DNA from: JAYZDP01 sp036337765 | GTDB taxonomy: Bacteria; Acidobacteriota; Thermoanaerobaculia; Multivoradales; Multivoraceae | DNA: 64,000 bases | Assembly: GCA_036337765.1 (NCBI GenBank) | Contig: JAYZDP010000224.1 | Location: forward strand, 6,188 to 70,187 | Reading direction: 5' to 3' | Shown here: positions 23,797 through 32,948 of the stretch, piece by piece | How the letters are laid out: each line of letters begins with the position of its first letter | Numbering within the stretch: position 1 is the first letter of the stretch | Position numbers and translations under genes: made by a program | Notes under the pieces: model-generated | Database searches by the model: none | The model's input: the letters and a program-made list of their open reading frames with translations, nothing else | What the model was told of the DNA's origin: nothing

Positions 23797-24828
23797 GTGA
23801 CCGACGAGCAGCGCAGAGCCGTCATTACCGGCATCACCGGCCAGGACGGCTCGTATCTGGCCGAGCTCCTGCTGGCAAAGGGGTACCGAGTCTGGGGCCT
23901 CGTGCGGCGTTCGTCGACGCCGAGCACCGGGCGACTCGCCGCCGTCGATGACAACGCCGACCTACGCCTGGCCTACGGCGACCTCGGTGACTCGTCCTCG
24001 CTGCGCTCGTTGATCAACGAGGCGGATCCGCACGAGGTCTACAATCTGGCCGCGCAGTCCGACGTCAAGATTTCGTTCTCGACTCCAGAAGAGACCGGGA
24101 ACTCGGCCGCCATCGGCGTGACACGAGTGCTCGAAGCGATCCGCTCGCTCGGCGGCAAGGCCCGCTTCTACCAGGCGTCTTCGTCCGAGATGTACGGCAA
24201 GGTACTCGAGACGCCGCAGACCGAGAACACGCCCTTCTATCCTCGCAGCCCGTACGCAGTAGCGAAGGTCTATGCGTACTTCATCACCCGTAACTTTCGC
24301 GAGGCGTACGGCCTCTACGCGGTCAACGGCATCCTGTTCAACCATGAGTCGCCGCGCCGGGGCGAGAACTTCGTCACCCGCAAGATCACCAAGGCCGTGG
24401 CAAGGATCACCGCAGGACAGCAGGAGACGGTCTCACTCGGCAACTTGGAGGCCCACCGCGACTGGGGATTCGCGGGTGACTATGTCGATGCCATGTGGCG
24501 CATGCTGCAACACGACGAGGCACGCGACTTCGTGGTCGCGACCGGCGAATCGCACTCGGTGCGCGAGTTCTGTGAGCTGGCTTTCGGCCACGCCGACCTG
24601 CCGCTCACCTGGGACGGCGCCGGTGAGGCCGAGGTCGGTCGCGACGCCGACGGGGTCGTTCGCGTCGACATCGATCCGGCCTTCTATCGGCCGGCCGAGG
24701 TCGACATGCTGATCGGCGACGCCACCAAGGCGCGCGAACTGCTCGGCTGGCAGCCGCGCACCAGTTTCGCGGAGCTCATTGCACAGATGGTCGACGGCGA
24801 CCGCGACGCAATCACCGACCGCAGCTAG
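23797..24828 (+). CDS. gmd: GDP-mannose 4,6-dehydratase
   Basis: 343 aa extended SDR. It has the NADP-binding GITGQDGSYLAELL, the RRSSTPSTGRL phosphate loop, NLAAQSDVKISF, the catalytic SSSEMYGK and the Y-x3-K pair in SPYAVAKVYAYF, followed by NHESPRRGENFVTRKI and LGNLEAHRDWGFAGDYVDAMW, all diagnostic of GDP-mannose dehydratases. It makes GDP-4-keto-6-deoxymannose, the precursor of GDP-fucose or GDP-rhamnose. The start is GTG at 23797. No fcl/rmd partner is seen here. Confidence 0.9.
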   Translation: MTDEQRRAVITGITGQDGSYLAELLLAKGYRVWGLVRRSSTPSTGRLAAVDDNADLRLAYGDLGDSSSLRSLINEADPHEVYNLAAQSDVKISFSTPEETGNSAAIGVTRVLEAIRSLGGKARFYQASSSEMYGKVLETPQTENTPFYPRSPYAVAKVYAYFITRNFREAYGLYAVNGILFNHESPRRGENFVTRKITKAVARITAGQQETVSLGNLEAHRDWGFAGDYVDAMWRMLQHDEARDFVVATGESHSVREFCELAFGHADLPLTWDGAGEAEVGRDADGVVRVDIDPAFYRPAEVDMLIGDATKARELLGWQPRTSFAELIAQMVDGDRDAITDRS

Positions 24829-24835
24829 GAAGGCC

Positions 24836-25438
24836 TCAGGACCCTAAGATCCGCTGCTCTACTTCGACGAGGCGATCTTTGCCGAAGTAGAGCTCGCCGT
24901 CGACGAAGAAGCTCGGCGAGCCGAACACGCCTCGCTCGACCGAGTCGTTGGTGTTCTCAATCAAGATCTGCTTGACTGCCGGATCCTGCACCCCCTCGAA
25001 AATCGAGTCAGCATCGAGACCCGACTCGACGAGGGACGCGCGAATTACTTCCGGGTCATCCATCTTCTTGGGCTCGGCCCACATGTGCCGATAGACCTCG
25101 TCGACGTAGCGTTCGAAAAAGCCCTCACGCTGCGCAAAGACGGCGCCGCGCATGATCTGCAGGGTGTTGACCGGAAAGTGAGGGTTGCGCGCGTAGTTCG
25201 TGATGCCGTGCTCCTCGAGAAAACGAGTGGTCTCGAGGCGCTGGTACTTGGGCTTGTTCTTGATGCCCTTGAGCGACACAGCGGGAGAGACGTTGTTGGT
25301 CATCTTGAAGACGCCGCCCAAGAGCACCGGCACGTAGCGGAAGCGAGCGCCGGTGCGCTCTTCGATCCGCGGGATCACGAGGTGGCTGAGGTAGGCGTTC
25401 GGACTGCCGAAGTCGAAGTGGAACTCTACGTCTGCCAT
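24836..25438 (-). CDS. 2-hydroxychromene-2-carboxylate isomerase-like DsbA-family protein
   Basis: 200 aa thioredoxin-like kappa-class GST/HCCA isomerase fold. It opens with HFDFGSPNAYLSHLVIPRIE, in which the FDFGSPN segment carries the glutathione-binding Ser rather than a CxxC. GGVFKMTNN, an NTLQIMRGAVFAQ helix and GVFGSPSFFVDGELYFGKDRL complete the pattern. The likely reaction is a glutathione- or thiol-dependent isomerisation; the substrate is unknown. It lies 13 nt downstream of an enoyl-CoA hydratase gene, suggesting an aromatic- or fatty-acid catabolic pair. Confidence 0.87.
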   Translation of the reverse strand: MADVEFHFDFGSPNAYLSHLVIPRIEERTGARFRYVPVLLGGVFKMTNNVSPAVSLKGIKNKPKYQRLETTRFLEEHGITNYARNPHFPVNTLQIMRGAVFAQREGFFERYVDEVYRHMWAEPKKMDDPEVIRASLVESGLDADSIFEGVQDPAVKQILIENTNDSVERGVFGSPSFFVDGELYFGKDRLVEVEQRILGS

Positions 25439-25451
25439 TTCTCCTCCCCGC

Positions 25452-26261
25452 TCAGGAGCCGGCGGCGGCCGCGGCCTTCTTGAAATCGGGCTTTCGCTTT
25501 TCGAGGAAGGCCTTGACCGCCTCCTTGTGCTCCGGGGTCTCGTAGGCTACCTGCAAGGCCTCCACCTCGCGCGCCTGAACCGTCGCCAAATCGTCGCTGT
25601 TGGCATTGCGCGTCAAGAGATTCTTGATCATACGCAGCGACGGCGCCGGGTTGGAGGCGATCTGCTTCGCCATCGAGATCGCCGAGTCCAACAGATCGTC
25701 GGCCGGCACCACCGCGTTGACGAGGCCGGTATCGGCGATCTCGGAGGCTTCGTAGAGCTTGCCGGTCAAACACATCTCGCTCGCCTTGGCGAAGCCGACG
25801 CGCTGCACGGCGAGGCTCGAGCTCGCCAACTCAGGCACCAGGCCCATGCGCACGAAAAACATGCCGAAGCGAGCGTTCTCCGAGGCGATGATGATGTCCA
25901 TCGGCAAGATCATCGTCAAGCCGACGCCGACCGCGACTCCGTTGACCGCGGCGACGATCGGCTTGGACTCGCGCATGAACGACACCCAGTCCCTGCGCTC
26001 GGCCGGCTCCCTGGCGCCGGGCCGTTCACCCCCCGCAAGCCGAGAGTTGAACTGTTGCTCGATGTCCGCGCCAGCACAGAACCCACGTCCGGCCCCGGTC
26101 ATGACGATTGCGCCGACGTCGGGGTCGTCGTTGCCGTTCGCGATCGCATCGCAGATCTCGAAGCGCATGGTCTCGGTCCATGCATTGAGCTTCTCCGGTC
26201 GATTGAGCGTGACGACGAGAATGTCGTCGCGGGTCTCGGTCAGGATCTGTTCGTACGCCAT
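25452..26261 (-). CDS. Enoyl-CoA hydratase/isomerase family protein
   Basis: 269 aa crotonase from the ATG at 26261. Motifs are NRPEKLNAWTETM, GRGFCAGADIEQ (about residue 65), NGVAVGVGLTMILPMDIIIAS and FVRMGLVPELASSSLAVQRVG, with the C-terminal ETPEHKEAVKAFLEKRKPDFKKA. The residue at the first canonical catalytic Glu position is replaced (VGVGLTM), while the later Glu (PELASS) is kept. It is upstream of and probably cotranscribed with the HCCA-isomerase-like gene. An Ala-rich tail (KKAAAAAGS) ends the protein. Confidence 0.87.
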   Translation of the reverse strand: MAYEQILTETRDDILVVTLNRPEKLNAWTETMRFEICDAIANGNDDPDVGAIVMTGAGRGFCAGADIEQQFNSRLAGGERPGAREPAERRDWVSFMRESKPIVAAVNGVAVGVGLTMILPMDIIIASENARFGMFFVRMGLVPELASSSLAVQRVGFAKASEMCLTGKLYEASEIADTGLVNAVVPADDLLDSAISMAKQIASNPAPSLRMIKNLLTRNANSDDLATVQAREVEALQVAYETPEHKEAVKAFLEKRKPDFKKAAAAAGS

Positions 26262-26487
26262 CTTCTTCCCCCTGCGGTTGGCCCGTATCGTATGCGCGCG
26301 CGCGTCGGAACGCGCGGTCAGAAGCGGAATCCGGCTCCGACGCCAGGGACGTCGGTCGGTGGGCGCTGCTTGACGGCGCATAGTGCCTCCCTTACGGTGG
26401 ACCGGTCTTCCCACGATGAGAACGCCGATTCATCTTAGCTGCGGGCCGAAGCCCGTCAGCACTGAAGCGCCACGGTAGGAGCGTTCG

Positions 26488-26689
26488 ATGTCATTCTGGA
26501 ACCTGCTGTTCGACTTCGAACTTCCTCCGCGGCATGATCAGCTCACTGCCGCCCATCCACGAGTTGGCCGAGCAGGCCGGTATCGATCTCCCTGAGGTGC
26601 TCGGCAAGGTGAAGGCGCAAGGGCAAGAGCAGGCCACGGCCCCGGTCGCGGAAGAGGCCGAAGCAGAGCCGCCACAGACCGATCTGTAG
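26488..26689 (+). pseudogene. Small hypothetical protein, apparently frameshifted
   Basis: An ATG at 26488 with TAGGAGC upstream gives MSFWNLLFDFELPPR and then drifts out of a plausible frame, ending at about 26602. In the next frame, MISSLPPIHELAEQAGIDLP continues from 26534 as EVLGKVKAQG with an acidic Ala/Glu/Pro-rich tail to a TAG at 26687-26689. One product of about 66 aa with a single frameshift near 26525 fits best, but two separate small frames cannot be excluded. I do not recognise the family. It precedes the OFA transporter by 34 bp. Confidence 0.4.
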
Positions 26690-26723
26690 CCAAGGTCGCG
26701 ATCAGGTATCGTCCGCTCCACTC

Positions 26724-28421
26724 GTGGCGAAGCTGATCGATCTCCTCGCCAAGGACCGCATCGTCGCGGAGCCTGGCTTCAACCGATGGCGTGTACCGCC
26801 GGCGTCGGTGGCGATTCATCTGTGCATCGGGTCGGTGTACGCCTGGAGCATCTTCAATCCGCCGCTGACCCGGTCGATCGGGGTGGTCGGCAGCGCCTCC
26901 GACGACTGGGACCTCTCGAGTGTCGTCTGGATCTTCTCGGTGGCGATCGTCTTTTTGGGCCTGGCCGCGGCGATCGCCGGGCGCTGGCTGGAGCAGGCCG
27001 GCCCGCGCAAGGTCGGCGTCGCCGCGGCGTTCTGCTGGGGCGGCGGGTTCGTGATCGGCGCCGTGGGCATATGGCTGCACGAGCTGTGGCTGATCTATCT
27101 CGGCTACGGCGTGCTGGGGGGTGTCGGGCTCGGGCTCGGCTACGTTTCCCCCGTGGCGACACTGATCCGGTGGTTCCCGGACCGCCGCGGCATGGCCACC
27201 GGGATGGCGATCATGGGCTTCGGCGGCGGCGCGATGATCGGCGCGCCGCTGAAAGAGTGGCTGATCAAGCTCTTCTATCGCGAGCCGGACTACCTGGGAG
27301 CTGTCGAGGGTGTACAGCTGGTGACCGAAGGAGGTCGCCGCCTGGCCGACGTCGGAGGCGAGCAGCGGGAGGTCGTGGTGGTCGGGGCCAACGACCTGGC
27401 TAACATGATCGTGCCAGGGCCGGAGGGTGTCTACGTAGCCGGTACCGGGTCGAGCGGCGTTGCCCTGACCTTCCTCGTTCTGGGCGTCACCTACTTCGTG
27501 GTGATGATGGTCGCCGCCTTCTCGTACCGTATTCCCGCCGACGACTGGCTGCCCCAGGGTTGGGAGCCGCCCGACGAGACCGAATCGTCGAAGCGGATGA
27601 TGACGCGCCATCACGTGCACGTCGACGAGGCGTTAAAGACGCCGCAGTTCTACCTGCTGTGGATCGTCCTGTGCTTCAACGTCACGGCCGGCATCGGCGT
27701 GCTTGGCGTGGCGCGAACGATGATGTCCGAGATCTTCGGTTCCACCCTCCCCGACATCGTCGACGGCGCCTTCGCCGCCACCTATGTCCTGATGATCTCA
27801 GTCTTCAATATGGGAGGCCGGTTCTTCTGGGCGTCGACGTCCGACTTCATCGGCCGCAAGAACACGTACCACATCTTCTTCGCACTCGGCATCGCGCTCT
27901 ACCTGTCGATCCCCTTCGCCGCCGGCCAGGTGTCGGCGTCCCCCTCGGTCACCTGGCTGGTCCTCTTCTACGCCACGACCATGATCATCTTCACCATGTA
28001 CGGCGGCGGCTTCGCGACCATCCCCGCCTATCTCGCCGACATCTTCGGCACCCGCTTCGTCGGCGGCATCCACGGGCGACTGCTCACCGCCTGGAGCCTC
28101 GCCGGTGTGCTGGGCCCGGTCGCCATCACCTCGCTACGCTCGCGAGCCCTCGACAGGGCCATGGTCGATCTCGCTGGCTCGCTCGACCCTGCCGCCTTCC
28201 GGACCCAGTTCGGCGCCGGCATCGATCAGCTCCCCCGTCTCATCGAGGCCAACACCGTCACCCTTGCCAAGCTGCTCGAGATCGCCCCAGCCGGCACGGC
28301 TGACCCCTCGGCAACGGTCTACAACTCGACCATGATCCTGATGGCCGCGCTGCTCGCGATCGCCCTGGTCGCCAACACCCTGGTCCGTCCGGTCGATCCC
28401 AAGCACCATTTGGCCGAGTAG
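26724..28421 (+). CDS. OFA-family MFS transporter (oxalate/formate antiporter type)
   Basis: 565 aa with 12 membrane helices. The N-terminus carries the OFA signature HLCIGSVYAWSIFNPPLTR, then LGYVSPVATLIRWFPDRRGMATG between helices 4 and 5. A long soluble insertion (about residues 185-235) separates helix 6 from its neighbours, and a second-half NMGGRFFWASTSDFIGRKNTY motif is conserved. Relatives exchange oxalate/formate or carry other monocarboxylates; no oxalate or formate enzyme is adjacent. The start is GTG at 26724. The insertion and an extended loop between helices 11 and 12 (about 480-525) make it longer than OxlT (about 420 aa). Confidence 0.87.
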   Translation: MAKLIDLLAKDRIVAEPGFNRWRVPPASVAIHLCIGSVYAWSIFNPPLTRSIGVVGSASDDWDLSSVVWIFSVAIVFLGLAAAIAGRWLEQAGPRKVGVAAAFCWGGGFVIGAVGIWLHELWLIYLGYGVLGGVGLGLGYVSPVATLIRWFPDRRGMATGMAIMGFGGGAMIGAPLKEWLIKLFYREPDYLGAVEGVQLVTEGGRRLADVGGEQREVVVVGANDLANMIVPGPEGVYVAGTGSSGVALTFLVLGVTYFVVMMVAAFSYRIPADDWLPQGWEPPDETESSKRMMTRHHVHVDEALKTPQFYLLWIVLCFNVTAGIGVLGVARTMMSEIFGSTLPDIVDGAFAATYVLMISVFNMGGRFFWASTSDFIGRKNTYHIFFALGIALYLSIPFAAGQVSASPSVTWLVLFYATTMIIFTMYGGGFATIPAYLADIFGTRFVGGIHGRLLTAWSLAGVLGPVAITSLRSRALDRAMVDLAGSLDPAAFRTQFGAGIDQLPRLIEANTVTLAKLLEIAPAGTADPSATVYNSTMILMAALLAIALVANTLVRPVDPKHHLAE

Positions 28422-28462
28422 CGAAATACCGCTCTGGCACCGGTGCTACGGTAGTCGGAATC

Positions 28463-29662
28463 ATGCGACGACAGACACGGTCGACGTGGCCCGCTCTCGG
28501 CGGTGGCGGTTGGGCGGTTCTGGTAGTCACGATCTTCACACTCGCGGCGGCGCCCTCCCCAGGCAACGAGGAGGACGCCGGTAGAACCGGCGCCTGGGAC
28601 CGGGAAGCCGCCGCGAACTACCTCGACCAACGGATGGAGGTCTGGCTCTCCGAGGGAACTCCACTACGCACAGGAAATGCAACCACAAACTGCGTCTCAT
28701 GCCACACCACACTTCCCTACGCTCTCGCCCGACCGACCCTCCGGAGAGCCATGGGCGTCGAGTCTCCGACCACCCAAGAGACCCGCGTCCTCGACCAGGT
28801 CGTGCAGCGCGTCGAGACCTACGGTGATCAAGAGCTCATGTACGAGTTCAGCGACGAGAAGAAGGCCCAATCACTCGGGACCGAGGCTGTCCTCAATCTG
28901 CTGATCCTCGCCAGCACGCGCGGAAAAGACGGTGCGCCAGAATCGGCTGTCCAAGCTGGCTTGGAACAGCTCTGGCAGACCCAGCGCGAGGACGGCTCGT
29001 GGCACTGGCTCGAGTTTGGTCTCGAACCTTTCGAGACCAAAGAATCCGTCTACCAGGGAGCGGCGCTAGCCGCGATAGCGGTCGGCGATCTGGCTTCCGG
29101 CAAAGGGGCAACCGATCAGGCATGGGAGCCTGGTGTCCGCAAACTGACTGGCTATCTGAACGAGACCTTCGATCAACGGAGCCTCTACAACAGAACTTGG
29201 GCTCTACTGGCATCCGCTCGCCTCGATGGAATTCTGACCGACACCCAACGAGATGGGCTCCTACGCGAACTAGAGCTGCAACAGCAGGCCGACGGCGGTT
29301 GGTCACTCTCGACGCTCGGCGAGTGGCGATGGAGTGCATCTGAGGCGCCGTTCACACCGCCCGGCGAGGTCGACTCGGTTCTCCTGGCAGGATCGGACGG
29401 CTTCGCAACCGGCCTCGTCATCCACGCTCTCCGGCAGGGCGGCGTGGCATCCGACCATGCCGCCGTCGAGCGCGGCCTAGATTGGCTGATCGCGAACCAG
29501 AGGCCCGTACTCCCGGCCGAGCAGGCACCCTCAGCCTGGCGCACACACTCTCTGAACTACGACCGCGAAAACGGCGGACCCAGAGGCGAGAACACGCCGA
29601 GGCTGTTCATGTCAGACCTGGCCACGAGCTTCGCCGTGCTTGCGCTCTCTGGCTCGGACTAG
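28463..29662 (+). CDS. Exported alpha-toroid (prenyltransferase/squalene cyclase-like) protein with a CxxCH motif
   Basis: 399 aa. An N-terminal hydrophobic stretch (about residues 16-31) suggests export. C77-V-S-C80-H81, a c-type heme-binding motif, follows in a conserved-looking NCVSCHTTLPYALARP segment. The remainder is a run of helical repeats of the terpene-cyclase/prenyltransferase fold, with QW-like motifs QREDGSWHW (about 170) and QQQADGGWSLS (about 275). The catalytic DXDD of squalene-hopene cyclase is not evident. The role is unknown; the heme motif and toroid suggest a periplasmic electron-transfer or binding protein rather than a cyclase. Confidence 0.8.
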   Translation: MRRQTRSTWPALGGGGWAVLVVTIFTLAAAPSPGNEEDAGRTGAWDREAAANYLDQRMEVWLSEGTPLRTGNATTNCVSCHTTLPYALARPTLRRAMGVESPTTQETRVLDQVVQRVETYGDQELMYEFSDEKKAQSLGTEAVLNLLILASTRGKDGAPESAVQAGLEQLWQTQREDGSWHWLEFGLEPFETKESVYQGAALAAIAVGDLASGKGATDQAWEPGVRKLTGYLNETFDQRSLYNRTWALLASARLDGILTDTQRDGLLRELELQQQADGGWSLSTLGEWRWSASEAPFTPPGEVDSVLLAGSDGFATGLVIHALRQGGVASDHAAVERGLDWLIANQRPVLPAEQAPSAWRTHSLNYDRENGGPRGENTPRLFMSDLATSFAVLALSGSD

Positions 29663-29696
29663 GCATCGATCGGCGTCACCTTCGAAGGAGGCCAGG

Positions 29697-29898
29697 GTGA
29701 GCCATCTACCCAAGCTCAGTGCCGACATGCTCAGTTTCTGGTTTGCGGACAGTCTCAATAGCATCGAGGCAGCACGAGCACGCGAGCGGGTCTGGTACGG
29801 CTCCGATCCCGACTTCGACGATGAGATCCGCAGCCGATTCGAGCCGACCCTACAAAACGCGGCGGCAGGTGAGCTCAACGGCTGGAAGGCCGACGTCC
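29697..29898 (+). pseudogene. DUF924 family protein, N-terminal fragment
   Basis: A GTG at 29697, after AGGAGG, opens SHLPKLSADMLSFWFADSLN and then ERVWYGSDPDFDDEIRSRFE and NAAAGELNGWKAD, the N-terminal third of a DUF924 (YlbI/YgiC-like, TPR-fold) protein of about 190 aa. The family's next segment (GRLALIILLDQFPRN) is missing. The frame instead runs into the antisense of the esterase remnant, whose recognisable sequence begins at about 29892. This is a truncated gene. Confidence 0.75.
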
Positions 29899-30500
29899 AT
29901 GTAGAAGCGAATCGGCAAACGCTCGGCCGTGGCGTACTGACGTGTCAGCCACTGCCCCTCGATCGCAGGGTCCGGGTCGGCGAAGCTGAAGCCCGGTGCC
30001 ACCAGTAGGAGCCTGACTGCGAAAGCACGTTGCCGACGATCTCGGAATGGCGGAAGGCGAGCCACGGCGATGCCAGGCCGCCGTAGCTCGAGCCCCCAAC
30101 GACCACACGCGTTGGATCGCGGGTGACGTTGTAGGGCCTGCGTACCCACGGTAATCGCCACGGCGGTGATAGGTCTTGGCAAAAACGTTGGTTTCGCCGA
30201 CGCGCTGCAGAACATTGTCGCTGAGCTCTTGGACACCTTCGACGCCGAACATGACGACGCGCGCGGTGCTCACCTCGCCACGTCACAGAAACGTGACCCA
30301 GTAGTCCTGTGGCGCGCCCTCGATGGGCTCGATGAGCGGTGTCCCCTCGGACTCGATGTCCGCCCACAGCGCCGCCTCGCCACCAGGATCCTCTGCCAGC
30401 GCCGCCGTGGACTGTCCAGCTCGCCCGCCCGCGCCGGAAGGACCCACGAGCTCGCGACCGCTAGTGCCGAGAGCGCAACGCTGAAACAGGGGCGGCGCAT
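29892..30500 (-). pseudogene. Enterochelin-esterase-like hydrolase, decayed
   Basis: From the ATG at 30500 the minus strand encodes a signal peptide (MRRPCFSVALSALAVASSWV). After a frame change comes an Fes-type N-terminal domain (LWADIESEGTPLIEP, then QDYWVTFL, an in-frame TGA where Trp is expected, RGE, VVMFGVEGVQELSDNVLQRV and TNVFAKTYHRRGD). This fuses out of frame to the hydrolase core NVTRDPTRVVVGGSSYGGLA with the nucleophile Ser in GSSYGG, and after another shift to EGQWLTRQYATAERLPIRFY. Part of the hydrolase domain and the C-terminal Asp/His region are gone. The gene is broken by deletion, frameshifts and a nonsense codon. Confidence 0.82.
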
Positions 30501-30510
30501 TCCCCGTCCG

Positions 30511-31293
30511 TTACTCCTTCGCTGGCTCGACGAGCTCGATACGCACGCCATCCGGGCCCTCGATGAAGGCGATCTTGATGTTGCGGAACGGCCGTGGCTC
30601 CATGGTGAACACGACACCTTTGGACTTCAGCATCTCAGCAGCCGCCGCGAGATCCGGGAAGCTCCAGCTCAGGTGATCGATGGCCCGACCCTCGGTAGCG
30701 GCCATCGGCGCGTCGGAGTTCTGCACCATCAACCACACATCGTCGTAGAGCAGTGCATCGAGAAGGCCCTTGTACTTCGTCTTCTCGCCCCCGAAGGCTT
30801 CGGAGTACCAACCGAACGTGCCCTCGGGATCGGTGCTCTTGAGGTGGATGTGGTGAAAGCCAAGGGTCTCGGCGTCCTGCATGACCTCGAGCTTGGTGCC
30901 CCATGGGTCTTCGATGAAGCCGAACTTGAAAAGGCCGTTCACGTCACGCGGCTCCATCAGCACTGGGATACCCGCGGCTTTCCAGGCGGCCATCTTCGCG
31001 TCGAGATCTTCATACGAGAAGCCGACGTGATCGACGGAGCTGCCGTCGGAGCCCTCGAACTCGTCTTTCTGGAAGAAGACCACCAGCACGTCGTCGAACA
31101 TCACCCGGCCGTCGCCGACGAGCTCACCGCCTATGTGCTCGGCATACCACTCGCCGCCCGCCTTGGCGTCGGTAGCGGTCAGGTGCAGGTGGTGGTAAGG
31201 CGAATCCGCCGCGGCGACCGGCACGGCGATCGCAACCATCGAAACGAGAGCGGGGACGAGGGAGAAGGCCAGACGACGCTGGGATCGGATCAA
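30511..31293 (-). CDS. Exported tandem VOC-domain protein
   Basis: 260 aa from a TTG at 31293 with AGGAGG 6 nt upstream. A signal peptide (ends VAVPVAAAD) precedes two VOC modules: residues about 30-140 (YHHLHLTATDAKAGGEWYAEHIGG, and EDPWGTKLEVMQD) and about 143-258 (FHHIHLKSTDPEGTFGWYSEAFGG, and EGPDGVRIELVEP). His and Glu residues at the usual metal positions (HxHL and KLEV/RIEL) are present in both. VOC enzymes include glyoxalases and ring-cleaving dioxygenases; a periplasmic member is unusual. It is 10 bp downstream of the esterase remnant's start, same strand. Confidence 0.83.
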   Translation of the reverse strand: MIRSQRRLAFSLVPALVSMVAIAVPVAAADSPYHHLHLTATDAKAGGEWYAEHIGGELVGDGRVMFDDVLVVFFQKDEFEGSDGSSVDHVGFSYEDLDAKMAAWKAAGIPVLMEPRDVNGLFKFGFIEDPWGTKLEVMQDAETLGFHHIHLKSTDPEGTFGWYSEAFGGEKTKYKGLLDALLYDDVWLMVQNSDAPMAATEGRAIDHLSWSFPDLAAAAEMLKSKGVVFTMEPRPFRNIKIAFIEGPDGVRIELVEPAKE

Positions 31294-31368
31294 GAGGCAC
31301 CTCCTAGTTTTCGGTAGGCCGATCCTACATGCCGCAGTGAGCGCGCCCGCAGCTAGGACACTCACGGA

Positions 31369-31386
31369 CCCCCGCGCGAGCGGGGG
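31369..31386. other. GC-rich hairpin with GCGA tetraloop upstream of the LLM gene
   Basis: CCCCCGC (31369-31375) pairs perfectly with GCGGGGG (31380-31386) around GCGA, a GNRA-type tetraloop. It lies 45 nt before the LLM start codon. It has no T-tract, so it is not a standard terminator. It may be a structured 5' leader or a barrier between the divergent genes. Confidence 0.45.
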
Positions 31387-31431
31387 GATTACCAAGCGAC
31401 GAATCGCAGTCAAACGAGGTTGGAGGAGCGC

Positions 31432-32472
<1,041 letters not shown>

Positions 32473-32476
32473 CCGG

Positions 32477-32947
32477 CTACGGCCTCCAGACTCTGGATTC
32501 GAAAGGCGGGTCGGCATCGAGCTTCATGCCGGCGAGCTCGAGGCGCCAGGGGACGCACTTCATGAGTCCGAACGCCTCGTCTTCCGGGCCGGTCGGAAAG
32601 AACATGGCCGGGTCGTAGCCGTAGGGTTGGGCCTCGGACTTGAAAAGCTGCCAGACGCGCTTCTTCTCCTCGACATCGTCGACCCACTCGACCGCGCAGT
32701 CGGCGTAGACCTGCTGATGTTGCGGATCCCAGTAGGAGAGGGACACGTGCGGGTTGTGGGCTAGGTGCTTGGCCTTGTGGCTGACGCGGCTGGTGCAGAT
32801 CCACGCGGTCGAGCCTTCCCACACCGGGTGCAGCATGCGGGCACGGGGGCGATCGTTGCGGTCGATGGTGGTCACGGTGCACCACACGATGCGCCGGACC
32901 CGCTCTTGGAGGTCGGCCCGAATGTCTTCGAAGGTGGCTACGTCCAT
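32477..32947 (-). CDS. Pyridoxamine 5'-phosphate oxidase-family protein (FMN or F420 split-barrel)
   Basis: 156 aa split barrel: VRRIVWCTVTTIDRNDRPRAR, MLHPVWEGSTAWICTS, KAKHLAHNPHVSLSYWDP and a VWQLFKSEAQPYGYDPAMFF tail. The fold includes FMN-dependent oxidases and the F420H2-dependent FDOR group. Here the gene starts 1 nt from the stop codon of cofGH and is the last gene of that operon, which favours an F420-linked role. No catalytic residue decides between FMN and F420 by eye. Confidence 0.84.
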   Translation of the reverse strand: MDVATFEDIRADLQERVRRIVWCTVTTIDRNDRPRARMLHPVWEGSTAWICTSRVSHKAKHLAHNPHVSLSYWDPQHQQVYADCAVEWVDDVEEKKRVWQLFKSEAQPYGYDPAMFFPTGPEDEAFGLMKCVPWRLELAGMKLDADPPFESRVWRP

Positions 32948-32948
32948 C

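Noticed and set aside
28440..28462. GCTACGGTAGTCG before the toroid gene as a repeat arm
   Set aside because: Only the short ACGGTAGTC part matches; no GCGGGNGCC core and no partner arm.
30290..30300. In-frame TGA in the esterase remnant (FL-TGA-RGE) as Sec or recoded Trp
   Set aside because: The gene has several other lesions and the expected residue is Trp, not Cys; other genes in the window use TGA as a normal stop.
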